From Bacillota bacterium (GTDB lineage: Bacteria > Bacillota > Clostridia > Acetivibrionales > DSM-1351): DNA of 56,498 bases. Below, in pieces: positions 49,322 through 56,498 of the stretch. Within the stretch, counting starts at the first letter, position 1. Every line of letters begins with the position of its first letter. The notes below the pieces were generated by a model. It was not told the origin of the DNA. It did not search any database and worked only from the letters and a program-made list of their open reading frames with translations. Location of the stretch: assembly GCA_023439045.1 (NCBI GenBank), contig JAEXOY010000003.1:1-56498 (forward strand). The letters run 5' to 3'. The position numbers were made by a program, and so were the translations under genes.

Positions 49322-50458
49322 CTATTTTAAATTATTCATTATTTCCGCCCTTACTTCTGGAGCAATTGCACCATCGAATTGAACAGCAAGACCATCTAAT
49401 ATGCTTTGGGCAAGAGTAGATAATCCAAGCTGCTTATAAAGTGCACATATGTCCAGTACAATCCAGAACACCATTTCGCTTGTAGGAGACTTTTCAAGAG
49501 CTGTCATGTAGCACTCTATTGCTTCGGCTTTCCTTCCTGCACCCTTATATTCCATCGCTTTAAGTATACAACTACCTAAATCAAGTTGCTTTATATGTAT
49601 ATTATCGGCCACACTATCAATTGCCGTGGTAGAAATATTGAGAATACTATCGTGGGTTTGTTGCTCTTGTGATAGATTATTTGTCTCTTCTTCTACTTGC
49701 TCAACATCTTGAACTATTTCTTCTAACTCAGCAGTTTCAATGTCTGACTGATATTCAGACTCTTCATCCTCTACTTCTAACTCAGCAATATCATGCTCTG
49801 ACTGTTGTTCAGGCTCTCCAATTGCTGCTACTAACTCAGCAATATCATGCTCTGACTGTTGTTCAGGCTCTCCAGACTTTGTTTCACCATTGTCTTTAAC
49901 AAATGATGATTCAGCATCCGCTAAATCTATTGCTAGAGGGTATGTAATACTGTCTTTCATTTCAATAGACATATCGACAGAAGGTACTTGTTGATTATCC
50001 ACGTCTATACCCATTTTATCAATTATTTCAACAGTGTCAACTGGTTTTTTAAACTTGTATTTTAATTCCCCAATAGATTTTGTTGTTTTTTTGAAAAAAT
50101 TAATAATCACAGAAATAAACCTATCAATGTATATACCTAAGTCAATATTTAAGAACTTTTTGGGAATAGCTAAAGAAAGAATTAAGCTCAATATCAGAAC
50201 GGCCACCAAAAAGATTAATAATATTATTACCAAGGCTAATACCAAGGCAAATTTTCTATTAAAATTCATATTTTGTGATAAGAAGTCTAATAAAACTTTG
50301 AATGTAGGGTTAAAAAGAATCCCCAGCGTAACTGCACCAAATGATATAGCTATCACAATCCCTAGATTGAGCTCCTTTGCACTATATAGCAAGTAAAATG
50401 CTATAAGTGTAGTTACTATTATCGTAGCAATAATTGAAATGTCATATGCTGACAGCAT
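49322..50458 (-). CDS. Membrane protein with 18-residue acidic repeats and TPR-like tail
   Basis: A 378-residue protein. Three N-terminal helices (about 7-25, 32-52 and 70-97) have a CvpA-like layout. Residues 196-249 are three 18-residue repeats, the first two sharing GEPEQQSEHDIAEL. A 45-residue acidic stretch follows. The C-terminal 85 residues (LGSCILKAMEYKGAGRKAEAIECYMTALEKSP) look like two TPR units. I cannot name it; the tail suggests a protein-docking scaffold at the membrane. ATG at 50458 follows GGGGGT. It precedes the PRC-barrel gene. Confidence 0.75.
   Translation of the reverse strand: MLSAYDISIIATIIVTTLIAFYLLYSAKELNLGIVIAISFGAVTLGILFNPTFKVLLDFLSQNMNFNRKFALVLALVIILLIFLVAVLILSLILSLAIPKKFLNIDLGIYIDRFISVIINFFKKTTKSIGELKYKFKKPVDTVEIIDKMGIDVDNQQVPSVDMSIEMKDSITYPLAIDLADAESSFVKDNGETKSGEPEQQSEHDIAELVAAIGEPEQQSEHDIAELEVEDEESEYQSDIETAELEEIVQDVEQVEEETNNLSQEQQTHDSILNISTTAIDSVADNIHIKQLDLGSCILKAMEYKGAGRKAEAIECYMTALEKSPTSEMVFWIVLDICALYKQLGLSTLAQSILDGLAVQFDGAIAPEVRAEIMNNLK
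49712..49873 (-). repeat. Three in-frame 54-bp repeats
   Basis: A 44-base identity between 49777-49820 and 49831-49874 shows a 54-base period; a diverged third copy begins at 49723. In protein this is three 18-residue units, keeping frame. Confidence 0.92.
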
Positions 50459-50550
50459 AGCCTACCCCCAAAATTTTAGTCATTTGTACTCAATACATAT
50501 TCGCTATAAAGTTACAAAAATCCTGCATATATGCAAATTTTGTTTTAAAT

Positions 50551-50597
50551 ACGCATAAGAAGAAAATATTACAATGCTTATTTTCTTTCTTATGCGT
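50551..50597 (-). terminator. Putative lon terminator
   Basis: Long arms (50551-50566 with 50580-50597, two unpaired bases) share ACGCATAAGA/TCTTATGCGT. It lies 27 bases past the lon stop; the minus strand continues ATTTAAAAC, a weak T tract. Confidence 0.5.
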
Positions 50598-50623
50598 TTT
50601 GAGTGTTAGATTTATTATGCTAT

Positions 50624-52948
50624 TTACAATAATGCATGCTTTAGTACTTCTTTCATATTACTCACGGCAATAAATCTCATAGCATCTCTCACGTTCTCGG
50701 GAATTTCATCAATATCCTTTTTGTTGTCTGAGGGAATAATCACCATCTTTATCCCTGCTCTATGAGCCGCTATAGCTTTTTCTTTTAAGCCACCAATTGC
50801 AAGTACTCTACCTCTCAGGGTAATCTCTCCTGTCATAGCTACCTTTTTGTTAACTGGTGAGCCAGAAAGGGCTGAAATCATTGCCGTTGCAAGAGTAATA
50901 CCTGCTGAAGGGCCGTCTTTTGGTATTGCGCCCTCGGGAACATGTATATGAATGTCGTTCTTTTGATAGAAGTCAGGGTCAATTTTTAACTGTTTACAGT
51001 TGGATCTAATAAAGCTCATAGCCGCTTTTGCAGACTCCTTCATTACATCGCCAAGCTGACCAGTAAGTTCAAGCTTGCCATTACCAGGCATCAAATTAAC
51101 CTCTATTGAAAGAGTATCCCCTCCAACAGGTGTCCAGGCAAGACCTGTTGCTACACCAACCTCATCTTTTTCTAGGGCTTGGTCATATCTATACTTCTTT
51201 GTTCCAAGAAACTTCTCTATGTTTTGAGAAGATACTGTGACAGATTTTTTTTCCTCCGACACAATAGCTTTAGCGACCTTTCTGCAAATAGCACCTATTT
51301 CACGCTCAAGAGTTCTCACACCAGCTTCTCTAGTATAGTAATTAATAATATCTCTTACAGCCTGTTCATTAATCCTAAGGTTCTTCTGTGTCAGGCCATG
51401 TGCCTCTATCTGCTTAGGTAGTAAGTGCTTTAAGGCTATGTTTAATTTGTCCTCTTCTGTATAGCTAGATAGATTAATAACCTCCATTCTATCTAACAAC
51501 GGCCTTGGGATAGTATCCAAAGTATTTGCCGTTGTCAAAAATAGTACATTGGACAAATTAAATGGCAATTCAAGATAATGATCCCTAAATGAAAAATTTT
51601 GTTCAGAATCTAGAACTTCTAGCATTGCTGAAGCAGGATCTCCCCTAAAGTCATTGCTCATCTTGTCTATTTCATCTAATAATATCAAAGGGTTATTTGA
51701 TCCCGCCTGCTTAAGTGAAGTTATAATTCTCCCCGGCATAGAGCCAACATAGGTACGTCTATGACCTCGTATTTCTGATTCGTCCTTTACTCCACCAAGG
51801 CTCAATCTAACATAGTTTCTATTCAAGGCCTTTGCAATGGACTTTGCTATAGATGTTTTGCCAACCCCTGGAGGTCCAACTAAGCAAAGTATTGGCCCCT
51901 TCATGTTATTTTTTAATTTTTGAACAGCGAGGAACTCAATAATTCTTTCCTTTACCTTTTTTAGCCCATAATGATCTTTCTCAAGAATCTCTTCAGCCAA
52001 GTGGAGATCAATTATCTCTTCTGTTGATTTGCTCCAAGGTAAGTCCAGTATCCAATCGATGTAGGTCCTAATTACACTACCTTCTGCAGAACCCTGTGGC
52101 ATCTTTAGCAACCTATCTAGTTCCTTATTGACTTTCTTTTCGGCTTCTTCAGGGAGATGCGCTTCTTTAATCCTATTTCTGTATTCCTCTACTTCACCAG
52201 TAATGCCTTCTCTATCACCTAACTCAGTCTGTATCGCCTTAATCTGTTCTCTAAGATAATACTCCTTTTGAAGCTTATCTATTTGCTTTCTGACCTTTTG
52301 ATTTATATCTTTTTCTACCTCAAGAATTTCTGATTCTTGAATTATTATTTGCAGAAGCTTTTCCATCCTTCTCATGGGGTGGAATTCTTCCAAAATTTCC
52401 TGCTTGTATTCCACTTTTAGTGGTATATTATTTGCTATAACATCACATACCTGCCCTATATCATCTATCTCAACTATGGACATAGCTATATCAGAAGGCA
52501 CCTTGCCGCTAAGCCTAGTATATTCCTCAAATTCAGCACCTAACCTCCTTTTAAGGGCTTCTACCTCTTTTTGATTCAACTGCTCATTAACAATGGCAAT
52601 CTCTTCTATTTCGGCCTTAAAGCAGGGCTCTTCCTGAACAATGCTAATAATCTTTGCTCTGGATATTCCTTCAACAAGCACTCTTATAGTGTCACCCTGC
52701 AGCTTTAATAGCTGCTTAACCTTTGATATAGTTCCTATTGAATATAGTTCCTCCTGGTTGGGGGAATCCATCTTAGCATCCTTTTGCGCTACTAGAAAAA
52801 TCATTTGGTCATTAATCATAGCCTCTTCTAATGCCTTAATAGATTTTTCTCTGCCCACATCAAAATACATGGTCATAAAAGGAAAAACAGTAAGCCCTCT
52901 AAGTGCAAGTAATGGTATTGTTTTTATGCTTTTATTCTTTTTTGCCAC
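50624..52948 (-). CDS. lon: ATP-dependent protease Lon (LonA)
   Basis: A 774-residue LonA. The N-terminal substrate domain (about 10-200) leads through a coiled coil to the AAA+ module with Walker A GPPGVGKTS, Walker B LILLDEIDKM and sensor regions. The protease domain has the Ser-Lys dyad S681 (PKDGPSAG) and K722 (GGLKEKAIAAH). It degrades misfolded and regulatory proteins in the cytoplasm. Start is GTG at 52948 with AAGGA about 11 bases upstream. It follows pyk by 32 bases and is probably co-transcribed. Confidence 0.97.
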   Translation of the reverse strand: MAKKNKSIKTIPLLALRGLTVFPFMTMYFDVGREKSIKALEEAMINDQMIFLVAQKDAKMDSPNQEELYSIGTISKVKQLLKLQGDTIRVLVEGISRAKIISIVQEEPCFKAEIEEIAIVNEQLNQKEVEALKRRLGAEFEEYTRLSGKVPSDIAMSIVEIDDIGQVCDVIANNIPLKVEYKQEILEEFHPMRRMEKLLQIIIQESEILEVEKDINQKVRKQIDKLQKEYYLREQIKAIQTELGDREGITGEVEEYRNRIKEAHLPEEAEKKVNKELDRLLKMPQGSAEGSVIRTYIDWILDLPWSKSTEEIIDLHLAEEILEKDHYGLKKVKERIIEFLAVQKLKNNMKGPILCLVGPPGVGKTSIAKSIAKALNRNYVRLSLGGVKDESEIRGHRRTYVGSMPGRIITSLKQAGSNNPLILLDEIDKMSNDFRGDPASAMLEVLDSEQNFSFRDHYLELPFNLSNVLFLTTANTLDTIPRPLLDRMEVINLSSYTEEDKLNIALKHLLPKQIEAHGLTQKNLRINEQAVRDIINYYTREAGVRTLEREIGAICRKVAKAIVSEEKKSVTVSSQNIEKFLGTKKYRYDQALEKDEVGVATGLAWTPVGGDTLSIEVNLMPGNGKLELTGQLGDVMKESAKAAMSFIRSNCKQLKIDPDFYQKNDIHIHVPEGAIPKDGPSAGITLATAMISALSGSPVNKKVAMTGEITLRGRVLAIGGLKEKAIAAHRAGIKMVIIPSDNKKDIDEIPENVRDAMRFIAVSNMKEVLKHALL

Positions 52949-52980
52949 TCAACAATCATTCCTTCCCTTAGTTGTATATA

Positions 52981-54729
52981 TTAACTCTTGGCACCATAGT
53001 AAACCAATCCTCTTTCGGGATCAATGGTAACGACAGAGCCCGTTTTTAATATTCTCGTCGCATTATCCGCACCCACAATTACTGGTATATCCAATGCTAA
53101 TCCAACAGTTGCAGCATGACTTGAGAGTCCTCCCTCTTCCACTACTATAGCCTTAGCTCGCTTAATTATTGGTAACATTTCATTAGAAGTAAAGGAAGTA
53201 ACAAGAATGTTTCCATCAATAAATTTCTCCTTTGCTTCTTGAGCTGTAAGTGCTACGCAAAGCTCTCCTGTAAAGGTGTTTCCACCAATACCCATACCTT
53301 GCACAAGAACCTTTCCAACAATGTGCACCTTTAGAATATTTGTAGTACCGCTAATTCCGACGGGTGAGCCTGCAGTAATTACTGTTAGGTCACCATTTCT
53401 AACAAGGCCTGATTCAAGTGCCTTTTCTATACCCATGTCAAACATTTCATCTGTTGTATTAGCCATTCCAACAAGATACGGCAATACCCCCCATGATAGG
53501 TTTAACTGTCTCTGGACCTTAGGATTAGTAGTAGTAGCAATAATAGGACACGCTGGCCTGAATCTAGAAATCATTCTCGCTGTATGCCCTGATTGGGTAA
53601 CAGTAATTATTGCCGATGCCTTAAGGTCTAATGCTGTGGTACAGGTTGCATGGCTTATTGCATTGGTAACACTTGCACTCATTTCGCACTGTTGAGCTGA
53701 AAAACGCTTCCAATAATCCATTGAATTCTCTGCCTGCTCAGCAATTTTTGACATAACAGCTATTGTTTCAAGCGGATACTTGCCAGCAGCAGTTTCACCA
53801 GATAGCATTATACAACTTGTTCCATCGTATATAGCATTAGCTACATCACTAGCTTCAGCTCTAGTGGGTCTAGGGTTTCTGATCATAGAATCCAACATCT
53901 GAGTCGCTGTGATAACAGGTTTGCCATTTCTATAACATTTCTCTATGATATTCTTCTGTACTATTGGCACCTCTTCGACTGGAATTTCCACACCCAGGTC
54001 ACCTCTAGCAACCATAATTCCGTCTGAAACCTTTAGTATTTCATCAAAGTTCTTAATACCTTCTCTGTTTTCAATCTTTGAAACAACCAAGATATCGCTT
54101 CCATTATTTCTCTCAAGTATTTTTCTGATTTCTGAAACGTCGGACGCCTTTCTAACAAAAGAAGCAGCTATAATATCAAAGTCATTCTTTATACCAAACT
54201 TTATATCTTCAATATCTTGTTCAGTCATTGAAGGAAGGTTTATCTCAGCTCCCGGTACGTTTATCCCTTTGTGATCACCTATGGTTCCTCCGTTTAGAAC
54301 CTTACAAAAAATATCCTTGTCCTTTATTTTGGCAACCTCTAGTTCAACCAAACCATCATTTACAAGAATCTTGCTACCAACGTCAACATCCTTGTATAGC
54401 TCTTTATAGGTAATAGTACATTTGGTATCATCGCCTATAATGTCCTCATTAACCAGAATAAAGTCCTTACCCTCAACTAATGTAACAATGCCGTCTTTAA
54501 AATTTCCTGTTCTAATTTCAGGACCTTTGGTGTCTAAAAGCAATGCTACAGGTCTACCAATCTCTTCTCTAATCTCCTTAAACTGGTCCAACCTTTTTTT
54601 ATGTTCTTCATGACTTCCATGTGAAAAGTTCATTCTCGCAATATCCATTCCACCAAGAATAAGCTTTCTTAGTACACAAGGATTATCGGATGCAGGACCC
54701 AGTGTGCAAATTATCTTAGTTCTTCTCAT
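52981..54729 (-). CDS. pyk: Pyruvate kinase with C-terminal PEP-utiliser domain
   Basis: A 582-residue enzyme converting PEP + ADP to pyruvate + ATP. The N-terminal TKIICTLGPAS, the barrel motifs VSKIENREGI and MVARGDLGVEIP, and the active-site TATQMLDSMI are present. The extra C-terminal 90 residues form the swivelling PEP-utiliser-like domain (GGLSSHAATVG) seen in Bacillus-type enzymes (about 585 residues). ATG at 54729 follows AAAGGA. It leads a pyk-lon unit. The 54730-54944 gap shows no assignable promoter. Confidence 0.97.
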   Translation of the reverse strand: MRRTKIICTLGPASDNPCVLRKLILGGMDIARMNFSHGSHEEHKKRLDQFKEIREEIGRPVALLLDTKGPEIRTGNFKDGIVTLVEGKDFILVNEDIIGDDTKCTITYKELYKDVDVGSKILVNDGLVELEVAKIKDKDIFCKVLNGGTIGDHKGINVPGAEINLPSMTEQDIEDIKFGIKNDFDIIAASFVRKASDVSEIRKILERNNGSDILVVSKIENREGIKNFDEILKVSDGIMVARGDLGVEIPVEEVPIVQKNIIEKCYRNGKPVITATQMLDSMIRNPRPTRAEASDVANAIYDGTSCIMLSGETAAGKYPLETIAVMSKIAEQAENSMDYWKRFSAQQCEMSASVTNAISHATCTTALDLKASAIITVTQSGHTARMISRFRPACPIIATTTNPKVQRQLNLSWGVLPYLVGMANTTDEMFDMGIEKALESGLVRNGDLTVITAGSPVGISGTTNILKVHIVGKVLVQGMGIGGNTFTGELCVALTAQEAKEKFIDGNILVTSFTSNEMLPIIKRAKAIVVEEGGLSSHAATVGLALDIPVIVGADNATRILKTGSVVTIDPERGLVYYGAKS

Positions 54730-54944
54730 ATTAAAATATCCATTCCTTTCAACTCTTAGGCATTATCATGCAGTGTGAATAAACTATATTTTTTCCATAT
54801 AACTTTATATTAATTATATATTTAGTAAAGAAAAATATTTTTTGTGCTTTTTCACGTTCAAGAATATGATAATTTATTTAATCTGTTTTGTCATTATAAA
54901 TATTTACTGAATATTTAAATTGCTATTACAGGTGTATATAGAAA

Positions 54945-54968
54945 TAGCCCGGGACGCGTCCCGAGCTA
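54945..54968 (-). terminator. GC-rich hairpin after citrate synthase
   Basis: TAGC, one mismatch and CGGGACG pair with CGTCCCG and GCTA in a nearly perfect 24-base palindrome. It lies 14 bases past the stop; the minus strand then reads ATTTCTATA. A weak T tract makes this a probable rather than certain terminator. Confidence 0.6.
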
Positions 54969-54981
54969 TAATTATTTATTA

Positions 54982-56337
54982 TTACTGTCTCTCATTTAAT
55001 GGTATAAACTTTTTATTGCTTGATATACTCTTGTAGGCAGGCCTGATAATCTTTTGATTACATATTACCTCTTCAATTCTGTGAGCACACCATCCAACTA
55101 TTCTTGATACTGCAAAGAGCGGAGTAAACAGCTCTGTTGGAATACCTAATGCATCATATACAAAACCGGAATACAAGTCAACATTTGCACAGATATTTTT
55201 AGTAGAACCCTTCTTTTTGCAGAAAACTTCTGGTCCAATTCTTTCAACAGCATCATAAAGCTTGAATTCGCTCTCTCTGCCCTTTTCGATAGCTAGCTTA
55301 TGTGCCTTTTCTTTAAGAAGAGTAGTTCTAGGATCCGAAAGGGTGTATACAGCATGACCTAATCCATAAATTAAACCAGCCTTATCGAATACTTCTTTGT
55401 TCATCATTCTCTCGAGATAAGACTTAACTTCATCATCATCTGACCAGTCTGATACATTGGCCTTTATATCCTCTAGCATTGCCATAGCTTTGATATTAGC
55501 ACCGCCATGCTTCGGACCTTTTAATGAACCAACAGCAGCTGCAATAGCAGAATAGGTATCAGTTTCAGTAGAAGAAACAACTCTTGCAGCAAAGGTTGAA
55601 TTGTTACCACCACCATGCTCAGCATGAAGCACAAGTGCCAAGTCCAAGATATCTGCTTCAGTTTGAGTGTACTTATTGTCAGGCCTTATCATGTGTAAAA
55701 TATTCTCTGCTGTAGATAAATCAGGTCTTGGATTATGTATATACAAGCTCTTTCCACCGTAATAATGGGACTTTGCCTGATAGCCGTATGCTGCCATAGT
55801 CGGGAACCTTGCAATAAGCTCAATACTCTGTCTTAGAAGATTCTTCAAGCTAATATCATCAGGATTGCTATCATATGAATAGCTAGCAAGCACACTTCTG
55901 GCTAATTTATTCATAATGTCTGAACTTGGAGCCTTAAGAATCATATCCTCTGTAAAACCAACAGGTAATTCTCTCAAACCACCAATAAGGCTAGTAAACT
56001 CTTCTAACTGTGCACTGTTTGGAAGAACTCCAAAAAGTAATAGATAGCATACTTCCTCAAATCCTGCTCTCTGCTCTTGCTGTGTGCCCTTGACCAAATC
56101 AACTACATCTATTCCTCTATAAATAAGCTTGCCTTCATCCTCTTTTCTTTCACCTTCGTACATAACATATCCATGTACTTCACCAATTTCAGTCAAGCCT
56201 ACTAGAACACCTGAACCATCGCTATTTCTAAGTCCTTTTTTAACATTATATCTTGTAAAATATTCTGGGTCGATTTTGTTCAAATCAGCAACTACATCTA
56301 CCATTTTGTCTACATAATCATTTAATCTCTTTTCCAT
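54982..56337 (-). CDS. gltA: Citrate synthase (Si-type family)
   Basis: A 451-residue enzyme condensing acetyl-CoA and oxaloacetate to citrate. Catalytic residues appear in order: His in LHAEHGGGNNSTF, His in GLGHAVYT and Asp in NVDLYSGFVYDALG. Its N-terminal domain (GYVMYEGERKEDEGKLIYRGIDV) resembles the hexameric/clostridial branch. It is a true citrate synthase rather than methylcitrate synthase by its motifs, but substrate is not proven. ATG at 56337 follows AGGGGG. It is preceded by a long structured leader at the window edge. Confidence 0.94.
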   Translation of the reverse strand: MEKRLNDYVDKMVDVVADLNKIDPEYFTRYNVKKGLRNSDGSGVLVGLTEIGEVHGYVMYEGERKEDEGKLIYRGIDVVDLVKGTQQEQRAGFEEVCYLLLFGVLPNSAQLEEFTSLIGGLRELPVGFTEDMILKAPSSDIMNKLARSVLASYSYDSNPDDISLKNLLRQSIELIARFPTMAAYGYQAKSHYYGGKSLYIHNPRPDLSTAENILHMIRPDNKYTQTEADILDLALVLHAEHGGGNNSTFAARVVSSTETDTYSAIAAAVGSLKGPKHGGANIKAMAMLEDIKANVSDWSDDDEVKSYLERMMNKEVFDKAGLIYGLGHAVYTLSDPRTTLLKEKAHKLAIEKGRESEFKLYDAVERIGPEVFCKKKGSTKNICANVDLYSGFVYDALGIPTELFTPLFAVSRIVGWCAHRIEEVICNQKIIRPAYKSISSNKKFIPLNERQ

Positions 56338-56400
56338 ACCTAACCCCCTAACAAGAAAATTTACTTCATCCGTTCAGTGCTTATTTTACTATTTTATCTT

Positions 56401-56498
56401 GCTCAGTATATTTTCTTGTTCGCTAGGGAACCCTAGGTTCCCTTCGACGAAACATTTCATGTTTCTGAGCACCCTCCTGAAACCGGAAAGGGGAATCC
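56401..56498 (-). ncRNA. Candidate structured 5' leader upstream of citrate synthase
   Basis: On the minus strand GCTCAG (56470-56465) can pair with CTGAGC (56406-56401), closing a loop that holds two perfect hairpins: a 7-bp one (56465-56459 with 56455-56449) and an 8-bp one (56443-56436 with 56432-56425). This makes a three-way junction about 64 bases before the start. More leader sequence runs to the window edge. I compared it from memory with common riboswitch consensuses and found no match. Function unknown. Confidence 0.45.

Noticed and set aside
49669..49899. Plus-strand frame with repeated Leu-rich units
   Set aside because: Its periodicity is only the reverse complement of the 54-bp coding repeats in the minus-strand gene.
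56401..56498. ykkC, c-di-GMP, c-di-AMP, TPP, cobalamin or lysine riboswitch upstream of gltA
   Set aside because: The CCTAGGGTTCC stretch recalls ykkC, but it sits in a simple hairpin and the other conserved ykkC boxes are missing. The other classes lack their core motifs too.

Overview
The window is low-GC, densely packed Firmicute DNA and looks like an anaerobic member of the Clostridia, probably of the cellulolytic Ruminiclostridium type. Support comes from consensus sigma-A promoters and strong Shine-Dalgarno sites, the maf-mreBCD-mrdA-minCDE cluster followed by a SpoIVFA/SpoIVFB-like pair, GTP-dependent PEP carboxykinase, the electron-bifurcating NfnAB pair, EFR1 and flavodoxin proteins, and a YesMN-controlled sugar ABC system. 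The genus is an inference. No tRNA, rRNA, CRISPR array or prophage was seen. The only mobile-DNA trace is a possible IS21-type end at bases 1-127.

Layout: 0.2-4.8 kb holds the ribosome hibernation factor (hpf), small membrane proteins, an AI-2E family permease, a PRC-barrel protein and a DUF1015 protein. 4.9-8.1 kb is a serine/glycine operon (class V aminotransferase plus serA) behind a perfect sigma-A promoter, a tandem glycine riboswitch and a terminator. 8.2-10.7 kb holds a small PCP_red-like protein and a TrmB-regulator/lysA operon with a palindromic operator. 10.7-12.7 kb is a secreted phosphodiester-glycosidase/TPR gene broken by a one-base frameshift in an A run. 12.8-13.6 kb encodes an EFR1 ferredoxin-flavodoxin.

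13.8-24.8 kb is the most interesting block. Read on the minus strand it encodes a YesM kinase, a YesN regulator, an overlapping solute-binding lipoprotein (a likely co-sensor), a terminator, then a second solute-binding lipoprotein, two ABC permeases, a PfkB kinase, a KdsD-type arabinose-5-phosphate isomerase and a cytoplasmic GH172 glycosidase. Together these suggest uptake of a furanoside, probably a D-arabinofuranoside: GH172 releases the sugar, the kinase makes the 5-phosphate, and the isomerase makes ribulose 5-phosphate. No transporter ATPase is encoded here, so a shared one must be used.

24.9-30 kb holds two half-size TSUP permeases, a TetR-controlled ABC exporter with a clear operator, and a second AI-2E permease. 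30.1-37.6 kb holds a membrane metallophosphoesterase, an unknown secreted protein, PEP carboxykinase, a flavodoxin and NfnAB. 37.9-47.4 kb is the cell shape and division cluster, ending in an atypical methylglyoxal-synthase homologue and the SpoIVF-like pair. 47.8-56.5 kb holds mecA, a PRC-barrel protein, a membrane protein with 18-residue repeats, lon, pyk and citrate synthase, the last preceded by an unidentified folded leader at the window edge.
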